IMG/VR virus record: IMGVR_UViG_3300015164_000002
Location: 1 to 48,161 of that record
Source: a virus
DNA: 48,161 nt
Direction: 5' to 3' (one strand)
Each line of letters starts with the position of its first letter. Within the stretch, counting starts at the first letter, position 1. The notes under the pieces were generated by a model, which made no database searches, was not told the DNA's origin, and worked only from the letters and a program-made list of their open reading frames with translations. Both the position numbers and the translations under genes were made by a program. Below are positions 35,722 to 43,900 of the stretch, piece by piece.

Positions 35722-36120
35722 ATGTATACCTCAGATAAACGGTGGATCTTTACAAGCGAGGGCAAAGTGGTTGAGGCAGGCCCGGGTATTAGCGGTACTC
35801 TCATAGTTGCCGCTGGCAGCAGAATCTCGACCGAGCGAGCCAGAAAGTACGGCCTGATGCCACCTGAGGAGGATAAACCGAAGTCAAAGCCGATGGTTGC
35901 TCCAGTGATCGTTCATGGGCCAGAGGGTAAGGTAGAACTTGGTGGCGAGGGTGGTGTGAATCTTGAGCCGGCTGCTAAAGAAGCGACCGAGGCTCCAACA
36001 TCTCCCCAGACAAAAGAACCTCCTCAGGTCTTCAAACCGTGGCAGAGCGGTCAACCTGAGAGCTCAACCAAACCGGAGGGTACTGGCGAAGGTGAATCAG
36101 CCCTGACCCTGAACGAGTAA
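35722..36120 (+). CDS. small virion/head protein with disordered tail (132 aa)
   Basis: ATG at 35722 chosen; an in-frame TTG at 35701 is unsupported. The first ~55 residues (RWIFTSEGKVVEAGPGISGT then LIVAAGSRISTERARKYGLM) look like a small folded domain seen ahead of head-tail joining genes. The rest is Pro/Glu/Lys-rich and disordered. The stop overlaps the next ATG as TAATG. Function inferred only from position. Confidence 0.55.
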   Translation: MYTSDKRWIFTSEGKVVEAGPGISGTLIVAAGSRISTERARKYGLMPPEEDKPKSKPMVAPVIVHGPEGKVELGGEGGVNLEPAAKEATEAPTSPQTKEPPQVFKPWQSGQPESSTKPEGTGEGESALTLNE

Positions 36121-36572
36121 TGAGCGATGCGACGGATAGAACAGAGGCGCTTGCGCGTCTCATCGAATTGGCTCAACCTGATGTTAATCCCAAGCTAACG
36201 TACACAGGGGATGGTGATGGTGAGCTAGGCAAGATCCTTGACAACAACCGACGTGCAATGACTTGGGTGGTAAACACCGAACTCAAGGTCGGGAAATTAT
36301 TTTCACCGTCTATTCCAAACGGAAGATGGTACAGAGTCAAAGTTCCTGCGGCAGGCAGCAATGTCGAGCCTACATGGACTGGCTCCTCGTTCGAAGATGC
36401 TGGCGAGGCTCAAGGGAGTATCTATGATGTTCGGGCCGCTGCTTGGGATGCATGGGATTTGAAAGCACGCAAGGCTTCAAAGTACCCTAAAATGTCAGGC
36501 ATCGATGTAGCCTCAATCTTTGACCACTGCATTCAGATACGAGATGGGTTTACTCCTGTGCTGGTAGCGTGA
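36120..36572 (+). CDS. head-tail connector-type protein (150 aa)
   Basis: TAATG overlap fixes the start. An N-terminal helix (DRTEALARLIELAQPDVNPK) and a mid segment YDVRAAAWDAWDLKARKASK followed by a short C-terminal strand fit the gp6/gp15-like adaptor proteins that form the ring under the portal. No definitive motif. Lies directly ahead of two further joining-type genes. Confidence 0.55.
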   Translation: MSDATDRTEALARLIELAQPDVNPKLTYTGDGDGELGKILDNNRRAMTWVVNTELKVGKLFSPSIPNGRWYRVKVPAAGSNVEPTWTGSSFEDAGEAQGSIYDVRAAAWDAWDLKARKASKYPKMSGIDVASIFDHCIQIRDGFTPVLVA

Positions 36573-36586
36573 GGTAGGATGATCAA

Positions 36587-36973
36587 GTGCTCGAACTTAC
36601 TGAAGTCCTTTCCGAGACCTTTGACATTATCAAGGGCCTACTCCTTGGTGACGAGGCGAAGTTTAAGCTTCTCAAGGAGAAGGGCGACGACGAAACTTTT
36701 GAGGAAATAGCTGAGGTCACTGTAGGTTGGCGAGCAAAATATTCCGAGTTTTTTGGAGCCACCACAGTCGAGGTAGCTGACATAACTGAGGCGTTCGCAG
36801 CAAAGGTTAAAGGTAGCACGCATATAGTCATTACGAATGCAGGGGTCCCTAGCCTAAACAATGTTATTAACGAGATGCTTGATGAGACCGCAGCCCCAGA
36901 TGCCGACAAGCCATACTGGCGCATTCGTATTAAGTCTCTCGGTCGAAAGTATGTTGGTGGTGAAGAGCAATGA
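36587..36973 (+). CDS. hypothetical head-tail joining region protein (128 aa)
   Basis: The GTG at 36587 follows a GGTAGGA-type SD ~8 nt upstream. The sequence is alpha/beta (LSETFDIIKGLLLGDEAKFK, WRAKYSEFFGATTVEVADIT) and ends in a charged RIRIKSLGRKYVGGEEQ. No family recognised. ATGA overlap with the next gene. Role inferred from synteny only. Confidence 0.5.
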   Translation: MLELTEVLSETFDIIKGLLLGDEAKFKLLKEKGDDETFEEIAEVTVGWRAKYSEFFGATTVEVADITEAFAAKVKGSTHIVITNAGVPSLNNVINEMLDETAAPDADKPYWRIRIKSLGRKYVGGEEQ

Positions 36974-37344
36974 GAACGTCGTGGCCGGCTCTCAGCGTAG
37001 GTTATGTTCCTGATGTTCCCGAAGCTTTAACGTTCATTGATAACCGGCAGATTGAGAGTGCTCTTAGTGATGTCACTGATGGCCTCATCCGAGTCTACCA
37101 GCAAGAGTTTGAAAATGTTGATGCTGTAGATACGGGTAAGACCAAAAGAAGCGTTCGCAAACGAGGGCGTGGCCGCTTTGAGAAAGAAGTCGTTGCTGAT
37201 ACTCCTGCGCTAGTGATCGAGCATGGCTGGATCAAGCGAGCGAGAGGTCAAGACAGCTATCCCGGCAGGTGGCCCGCAGGTCGAGCGGTCGTATTACTTG
37301 GGCCAGTGGTTGAGCAAGCATTCGATCGGCAGATGAGGAGATAG
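36970..37344 (+). CDS. HK97 gp10-like neck/tail-joining protein (124 aa)
   Basis: The ATG overlaps the previous stop. The helix SALSDVTDGLIRVYQQEFEN and the DTGKTKRSVRKRGRG segment followed by strand EKEVVADTPALVIEHGWIKR resemble the gp10 family, in which a helix, a DTG-x-L/T-x-x-S segment and a V-x-x-D-x-x-Y-A-x-x-V-E-H strand recur. It connects the head completion complex with the tail terminator. Confidence 0.65.
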   Translation: MRTSWPALSVGYVPDVPEALTFIDNRQIESALSDVTDGLIRVYQQEFENVDAVDTGKTKRSVRKRGRGRFEKEVVADTPALVIEHGWIKRARGQDSYPGRWPAGRAVVLLGPVVEQAFDRQMRR

Positions 37345-37348
37345 GGTT

Positions 37349-37936
37349 TTGCCTGATATGATTGCTGACCACGTAGGTTCGCCAGCAGACTTCGCCGAGT
37401 TATGCGAAGAGGTCAAAGCAGGCATCTATGAAGTGCTGGAAGAGACTTTGATACCAGCTGGCGCGCCTCAGCCCGGGGAGCAAATCCCCTTATTGAAAAA
37501 TCGAAGAATTGTCGACCAAGTACCGAAGACCTACGCAACGAAACTTGAGAGTGATCGACACTTGGTAGGAGATGCGCCAGACCAGACCAAGAGAATTCAC
37601 ATATTTTGGGTAGGATTTGGTGGTATCGACACCAGCATTCCTTCCCAAACAGTGACGCGCAAGACTTTCAGGCTCAGGTTTTTGATTGACAGCTATTACG
37701 AAGATGACATTGGGCTAGACGATGACAATGCAGAGAAAAGGCACGCATCCGAAGTACATAAGGTCGCCTACGCTCTGTTTGCCAGCAAAGTTTTGAAACG
37801 ACCAAGCGTCGTCGAGCAGGTCTTGGATTTTGAAGAGCGTCGAGGGTTCGTCAGAGTGGGCGAACGAATGACCAGAGAATCACTCGGAGAAGTATTCGTA
37901 AAACTCAAGGCGGTTCCACTGGTCAAACCAGCGTAA
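37349..37936 (+). CDS. tail terminator/completion-type protein (195 aa)
   Basis: The TTG at 37349 has AGGAG at an ideal 8-nt spacing; the ATG at 37358 is too far. An acidic N-terminal helix (ADFAELCEEVKAGIYEVLEE) and central strands (KRIHIFWVGFGGIDTSIPSQ; TFRLRFLIDSYYEDD) fit tail terminator proteins that cap the tail tube. The position before the tube protein supports this. Assignment by position and general fold. Confidence 0.55.
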   Translation: MPDMIADHVGSPADFAELCEEVKAGIYEVLEETLIPAGAPQPGEQIPLLKNRRIVDQVPKTYATKLESDRHLVGDAPDQTKRIHIFWVGFGGIDTSIPSQTVTRKTFRLRFLIDSYYEDDIGLDDDNAEKRHASEVHKVAYALFASKVLKRPSVVEQVLDFEERRGFVRVGERMTRESLGEVFVKLKAVPLVKPA

Positions 37937-37954
37937 GGGAAAACGAGGATACAA

Positions 37955-39091
37955 ATGAGCGACAGAATTCAACTCATCGACCAAAATATCTTCCTCAGCA
38001 AATTGCCTGAGGTCGCCGTTAACACCCCGTATATCCTTACGGCTGATTTCGTCGGCGGGCTGCTCAACAGCTCAATGCCTCCGATCCCAGACGTGAGCCG
38101 TAGTGCCGACACCATGGTAGGTGATGGCAATGAGCGGGCGCAAAAGCTTCGCAAGGGTTGGATGATCCCGACCCAGATTTCGGTCGGCGGGCTGCTCAAT
38201 TGTGAGACCGCCGCCAGACTGGGAAACAGGTGTCTCGGTGGTACTCGAACGGTGAGCGCGGAATTGGCTCCCGGCGGATCTCTGGCATTCGACATTACCA
38301 CCAACATGCAGACCAAGGCTCAGGGCCGAATCCCTAAGCTGACGACCTTTGGTTATGACCTCGGTGGCTACAAATTCATTCATCCCTCGATGGCCGTCTC
38401 GAATTTCGAGATTCAATTCGAAGGTGAGAACGATGTTACCTTCTCGGCCAACCTCATCAACACTGGTCTCTATAAGATGAACTCTCTGGCAGCCACTCTG
38501 GAAGCCAATGGGTTCACCGCTGACATGGCGGCAGCAATTGCGGTCGGAGTAGCTCTAGTCGTTCCACCCAACCCTCCCGACCATCACTTGATGCATCCCG
38601 CTGCAACTAAGGTCACTTTCTCCAACGGAGCTACCATTGACTTCGCAGCCGATGGGGATTTGATCTCAGGCGCTTGCGGTCTCGACAATCAAATCGTGGT
38701 CAAGCAGCGTGCCGGCGATCCATTCACAGTTGCTGCAAACCGCAAGGCTGGTGCTTACGCCAGAGACATTCACCGAGGCCAGCGCGTCCCCTCGGCTCGA
38801 CTCAAGGTCGCAATGGACCCGATGCTCCGAGCCTTTGTCATGGCGCAGAGCGGCACGGATATCACGAGCCTCACTTACCTATTCAGGGGTGAGGACGGCA
38901 TCGGTGCTTCGGCCAATAATTACTTCTACGAGTACGAGTGGAAATGCCCGCTCGCCGAGATCGAGACGGTACAGTCAGACCCAGACGGGGACGACGCCGC
39001 ATACACAATGAACTTCTATCCCAAGACCGACGCAGTCACGGGTGGATACTTCATTCAGCGTATCCGGACCGCGGACAACCTGATTCAGTAA
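37955..39091 (+). CDS. major tail (tube) protein
   Basis: A 378-aa beta-rich protein in the position of the major tail protein, after terminator and before chaperones. Segments such as RKGWMIPTQISVGGLLNCET, SNFEIQFEGENDVTFSANLI and KVTFSNGATIDFAADGDLIS have the alternating pattern of tail tube domains. A LKVAMDPMLRAFVMAQSGTD section near the end is also typical. An extra Ig-like part may be included because the length exceeds a basic ~200-250-aa tube subunit. No sheath gene is nearby. Confidence 0.65.
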   Translation: MSDRIQLIDQNIFLSKLPEVAVNTPYILTADFVGGLLNSSMPPIPDVSRSADTMVGDGNERAQKLRKGWMIPTQISVGGLLNCETAARLGNRCLGGTRTVSAELAPGGSLAFDITTNMQTKAQGRIPKLTTFGYDLGGYKFIHPSMAVSNFEIQFEGENDVTFSANLINTGLYKMNSLAATLEANGFTADMAAAIAVGVALVVPPNPPDHHLMHPAATKVTFSNGATIDFAADGDLISGACGLDNQIVVKQRAGDPFTVAANRKAGAYARDIHRGQRVPSARLKVAMDPMLRAFVMAQSGTDITSLTYLFRGEDGIGASANNYFYEYEWKCPLAEIETVQSDPDGDDAAYTMNFYPKTDAVTGGYFIQRIRTADNLIQ

Positions 39092-39123
39092 TCGCAGACG
39101 CTTTCTGCATGGGGAGATTAGTC

Positions 39124-39570
39124 ATGGGTAATGAAACCAAGACTCCTGCCGGCGAGCAGGGGAAGCCGCTCGAAGGTGAGGGATCAGCGCTGGACATTGC
39201 AAACGCTGAGGAACGCAGAATCCAGCTTGAGGGCCGATTAGACCCAGACAATTTCCAGATGCCTGATGGGCAAACCCTGTCATCTGTCAGGCAAAAGCTT
39301 TATGAAACCCACGTCGCAGAAGGTGACGAGGCCAATCGCATTCAGCTCGAAAGAGTAAGAGAACAGTCAATGGCTAACGACCCGATCTATTCTGAGGGCG
39401 CTAAAGCTACCATGGCTGGCGGTACGGCCTCGATTCTGCCGGGTAAAGTTGAAGAGATTCCTTCGGCCGTCGGTGGCGACCAAAGGGTAACGAAGTCGGA
39501 GGTCGTAGCGTCGAGCCCTGCGCCCGTCCGAGAGATCCCACCGCACCCTTCAGAAACATCACACAGCTAG
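39124..39570 (+). CDS. acidic hypothetical protein in tail region (148 aa)
   Basis: ATG at 39124 with GGGGAG 9 nt upstream; a longer frame reaches into the tube gene and is rejected. The product is highly charged and probably disordered, with a helical middle (VRQKLYETHVAEGDEANRIQ) and a Pro/Ser-rich tail. No motif. It lies between tube and chaperone genes and is followed by a strong hairpin, so it may be made at lower level or form part of tail assembly. Confidence 0.55.
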   Translation: MGNETKTPAGEQGKPLEGEGSALDIANAEERRIQLEGRLDPDNFQMPDGQTLSSVRQKLYETHVAEGDEANRIQLERVREQSMANDPIYSEGAKATMAGGTASILPGKVEEIPSAVGGDQRVTKSEVVASSPAPVREIPPHPSETSHS

Positions 39571-39627
39571 TTGAGACTGGCTATTTGTCGATTTTTTGAA
39601 ATCAAGAACGGCTCTGCTGAACAGTAG

Positions 39628-39656
39628 CCCGCTCAGGTGTCCGATGCTTGAGCGGG
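39628..39656 (+). terminator. rho-independent-type terminator before the chaperone gene
   Basis: CCCGCTCA and TGAGCGGG form an 8-bp perfect stem with a 13-nt loop, followed by TTGTTGCTTTG. It lies in the 135-nt gap between the acidic protein gene and the tail chaperone. It probably reduces read-through after the highly expressed tube gene. Confidence 0.65.
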
Positions 39657-39705
39657 TTGTTGCTTTGTATGGCCTTTTCCAAATCCAACGAAAGGACCTT
39701 TTGAC

Positions 39706-40665
39706 ATGACTACCGAAACTGGCAACGGTACGCGTCCTCCTTCATACCGAGTGGATGCGCCCGTTCAGAAAGTGCAGACTTTGGAATATGATGCGGATAT
39801 CCCGTACATCTTCCGCCACGATTTCACTCGACTCGACGAGTCGAACTTCCCTCTCTTGCTCCAGCATGAGAACGATACAATGCGAGTCACCGAGCAGATA
39901 GCCAAGGGGCAATTCCGCTCGAAGAACAGAAGTCTTCCCGCAGACGGCAATCTCTACAAAGCCCTCATCACCGGAGGCGGCTGGCGACCCGCCGAGTTGG
40001 GTGGCGTCAGGATTGAGGAGTTTAGGGATGAAGAGTCAATTCCTGATACAGTCCGCGAGATCTATTCTCTCGACGAGATCTCGAATGTATGGAAGCCGGG
40101 CTGGTTCCCTCTCCCCAAAGAACAAATGATCGAGTTTGTCGTTGAACGTCAGTCAAACGCAATTGCCAATTTGCTTCGAGGCAATGGTGAATACATAGCC
40201 ACGGCGTCGGCTGGTATCGCTTTCATGTTTGAGAAGTCGGGTGAGATGAGGATTCGTCTGAACGTTGGCGACCCTGACGAGCCGGCTTATAAATTGCTCA
40301 TGTCGATGCGCCGACCGGATAGCAAGCGCCGAACTCGGTTCCGCGAGGACTTCGCATTCGGTATTGACCACCAGCCCAAGCCCGGAAAGAAAAGCGACTT
40401 TGGAAAGACCGAAATCAAGGTCGACATTGAGCAGGGCGTGTCAATCTTCAAGGAGCATTTCATTCGCCCGCTCGACGACCCTGAGCACAGTCTTGTGGTC
40501 TTTGGCGAAGAACTCAATGCTGATCAACCGTCTGGAGTCAGGCCCTACGTCGAGGCTGATAAGGACTCTTTCCTATCTCTGTTTTCGCCGAATTACATGG
40601 TAGAGATCTCGGCCGCATTGGTTGCTGCGTTCTCGAAAACAGACCGGGAATCACCGAAGCGCTGA
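39706..40665 (+). CDS. tail assembly chaperone, short form (G-like)
   Basis: AAAGGACC precedes the ATG. The 319-aa soluble protein lies directly before the tape measure, the place of tail assembly chaperones. SNAIANLLRGNGEYIATASA and KPGKKSDFGKTEIKVDIEQG are recognisable only as domain-like stretches, so the call is by position. Near its end, a -1 frame opens and continues for ~108 codons without its own start, as in lambda G/GT. It is longer than lambda G (140 aa). Confidence 0.65.
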   Translation: MTTETGNGTRPPSYRVDAPVQKVQTLEYDADIPYIFRHDFTRLDESNFPLLLQHENDTMRVTEQIAKGQFRSKNRSLPADGNLYKALITGGGWRPAELGGVRIEEFRDEESIPDTVREIYSLDEISNVWKPGWFPLPKEQMIEFVVERQSNAIANLLRGNGEYIATASAGIAFMFEKSGEMRIRLNVGDPDEPAYKLLMSMRRPDSKRRTRFREDFAFGIDHQPKPGKKSDFGKTEIKVDIEQGVSIFKEHFIRPLDDPEHSLVVFGEELNADQPSGVRPYVEADKDSFLSLFSPNYMVEISAALVAAFSKTDRESPKR

Positions 40666-40964
40666 CAGATTTCTCGTACCGATGGACTAAGGCCAAGCCC
40701 GGCGGGCCAGAATTAGTCCCTCCGCCAGCGCAGTTTAATCTTGCGGTACAAGAGGGTTTCTACTGGGCCGAGAAACTCGATAACGGAAGTTCTTTCGCAG
40801 ACTATGGAGTAACGCCCACTCCGGGTATTGACGCTGCTTTGGCGGGCATATGGCGCGGAAGAAATCGCGCGAATAATGAGCTGACCGCCTCTCAGCGAGA
40901 CAAAGCAGAAGCTGCTGCTGAGAAGCGAAGGTCAAAGGCCCGTTACTCGGGAGGGGATGACTAA
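40638..40964 (+). CDS. tail assembly chaperone C-terminal extension, reached by -1 frameshift (GT-like)
   Basis: The -1 frame relative to 39706-40665 is open from ~40563 to the TAA at 40962-40964, reads through the whole gap to the tape measure, and has no usable start codon. Its product (RPGITEALTDFSYRWTKAKP ... FYWAEKLDNGSSFADYGV ... a basic Arg/Lys/Ala tail) looks coding. A slip at AAA-A (40636-40639 in TCG-AAA-ACA) would join them, giving ~419 aa. The site is not a canonical X-XXY-YYZ heptamer, so the exact slip point is uncertain. Confidence 0.6.
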   Translation, partial: NRPGITEALTDFSYRWTKAKPGGPELVPPPAQFNLAVQEGFYWAEKLDNGSSFADYGVTPTPGIDAALAGIWRGRNRANNELTASQRDKAEAAAEKRRSKARYSGGDD

Positions 40965-40970
40965 CTCGTA

Positions 40971-43900
40971 ATGCCAAGAGGGAGTGGAAAGAACGATTAC
41001 GAAGTAGTCATCCCTGTGCGGATTAGGAATGATACTGCTTCCGGTACTAAGGGAGTTAAGTCCGCAGTTGATAGAATGTTAAAAGATCAGCTTGATGCGA
41101 TTGAAAAAGCAAACGTCGCTCAGGTCAGATCAGAGAAGCAAGCGGCGGCAGAGTCTGCTCGAATCCAAAGACAGAAAGACCGGGAGATTCAGAGGTCTGC
41201 CGCCGCAGCTGATCGCATCAATAAAGCTCAGCAACAAGAGCATAGCAAAATGTTGCGGGGCAGATTAAACGAAATTGAGAAAGCCAACAAAGCAGAAGTC
41301 CGGGTTGAGCAGCAAAAACAAGCTGCAGTAGAATCCCTCCAGAGACAACGCAGCAATTCTCTAATCGCTGCTCATCAAAGAGAACAACAAGCCATCGCCA
41401 AGGCTCAGGCGGATCAGGCCCGGATTGGCCGGGAGCATGCCGCTCGTCGAGTTCAAGAAGAAGAACAATCTTGGACCATTATCCGCAATGTTGCTCTTGC
41501 AGCACTTGTTGCGATTGCTGTAGGTATTGCTGGACTCGGTACTGCAATCCAGAGGGCCGCTACTTTCCAACGGCTTGAGCAGGGCCTTGCTGCCATGATG
41601 GGTTCTGCATCCGCGGCCCGAGAAGAAATAGTCAAACTCAAAGAAGTAGCAAAAGTTCCCGGTCTAGGATTCCGTGAGGCCATCCAAGGTTCAGTTGCCC
41701 TGCAAGCTTTGGGATTTAATGCCGAGCGAGCAAGAAAAACCCTTCAGCAATTTGCCAATGCCGTAGCCTTTACAGGAGGTAAGGATGAGCTTGCAAGGGT
41801 AATGATTCAGCTGACTCAAATGACAGCAGCCGGCAAGATCATAATGCAGGACCTGAGACCCATCTTGCAGACAGCCCCTGTTGCGGGTCGGGCTCTCAGA
41901 GACGTTTTCGGTACCATCTCTCCAAAGGAATTGAATGCTCAGACCAAGAGCGTCGAGGAATTCATCGACAAGTGGGTTGAGGGTCTTGAAAAACTACCGA
42001 GAGCCCCAGACGCCGCAGCCAACGCATTCGAGAACCTAAGCGATAGCTGGGACAGATTCTTGATTTCAGTAGGCACACCCTTCTTGCCTCTGATTTCTAG
42101 TTCACTCAATGTCTTGGCACCCATGCTTGAAAAAGTGGGAACCGCCCTCGGTGCAATGCTCGGTATTTTCTTGGGTGCTCCTACCACTTTGGGTCTAGCT
42201 ACAGCCGCTGTTACAGCATTCACCCTAGCAGTCATTTTCTCGTCGACGACTGCCATCCCTACAGCCATCAACGCAGCCAAGACCTTTATCATGACTATTC
42301 GACTTGTCGGTAATGTCATGGCGGGAACTGCTGCTCTCATTCAGGGAGCGAATGCTACGATGGCTGTCTTCACTCTGGGATGGGGTGCTGTGGCCCTCGC
42401 CATTGCCGCAATGCTCTACCTGATTCTGAAGACTGATGATGCGATTGAGGCTTCGACAAAGGTTACTCTCGATGGCATTCAAGCAAATAAAGAAGCCGCT
42501 GATCAGAATACAGCCCTCGCAGCTACCATGCGAGAGGTTTCAGCCAACGCAGACCTTGCTTCCATGTCTACTGAAATCTCAGCGGACAACCATGAGAAGA
42601 TGAATGCGGTGCTGGCAAAACTTAGCCCGACTACTCAGATCTACATTCAGGCCCTGACCACTGAGAAAGAGAAGATCGCCGCTGTCAATGCCGGGCTCGA
42701 AAAGATGCGGCAGGGTACTCGTGATCAACAAGAAAACGATCTTCGACTAGCTGGTGCGACCGCGGCTGAACAAATTCGTCAAATTGAATCTTTAGAGAGC
42801 CGCATCGTAGGGTTAAATGCTTTGATTCGTAGTCCTGAGGCTAGAGAACAATTAGCTAAGGAAACAGAGACATCTGCTCTATCAGTAGATTTTCTATCAA
42901 CTAGGGTCGGAGAATTGCAAGACCAGTTGAAAGGGCTGAGGGGTGGTTTGTCTGAGAGCGTTGTTAAGATGAAGGCTAGTTCGGATGCTCTCGGAATGAA
43001 CAGAGAACAATTAGACAAGTTCTTCGGCTCAGCAGGTCGTTCTACAATCGAGATTAAAAAGCTTGGTGGTATGTATGATAATCTAACCCCCAAGGTTGAC
43101 GCAGCTACTAACGCAATAAGAGATCAGGCAAAAGAACTGGCAAAAGTCTCAGACGAGCTAGAGGGGATACTCAAAGTAGGCCAGCTTGAAATTGAGCAGC
43201 ATGTACTCGACATAGTTAAGAAGGGCGTCAAAGGCGCAGAGGCCCGGAAGCTCGCTCAGCAGGCCCTCAAGGATGACCCTTCATTCGCCGGTCTCATTCG
43301 CCAGAGGCAAGCTGCTGGCGAAGCCGAGAAGGCGGCCCGTGAAGTATTTGAGCCCCCTGCGAAACATGCTCGAACGGCAATGGAGTCGCTTGAGAAACAA
43401 ACAAATAAAGTTCAATTCGCTGTGGACGCTTTGTATGCCTCTTCCGGCAGGTCGATGCGCTTGAAATTTAAGCAGGAAGATCTACAGCAGACCCAACGGT
43501 CACTTGAAAACATACTCAAACTGGAACATGACTTAGGTCTTGAGCTCTCTGTACCTCCCCGGGCTGGTGGTCTGGCAGCAATTAGGACTCGCACCAAGTA
43601 CCTCGAAGACCTCAAGGGTGTTACTGATGCGGTGACCTCTGCTTCATATGCACAGAGCGATGCTGAGTTCAAATTAGCTCAACTAATGCTCACCAAAGAC
43701 TTGCCTGTCGTCGACTCGGCAACCCGGGCTCAGACCAAATACATCTCTGCTCTAGTTGACCGACGTAATGCTGAACTTGAGTTGACTTCAGATCTTCAGA
43801 ATGCTGTCATGCTGAGGACTCGTGCTCTACAAGAAGAACAGAGCGTGATGAAGGATACCTATACTCAGTATGTTAATCTTCAACTCGATGCGGTCAGAGC

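Noticed and set aside
41939-42340. 133-codon minus-strand frame inside the tape measure gene
   Set aside because: Shadow of a long hydrophobic, Ala-rich coding stretch; no SD or neighbours on that strand.
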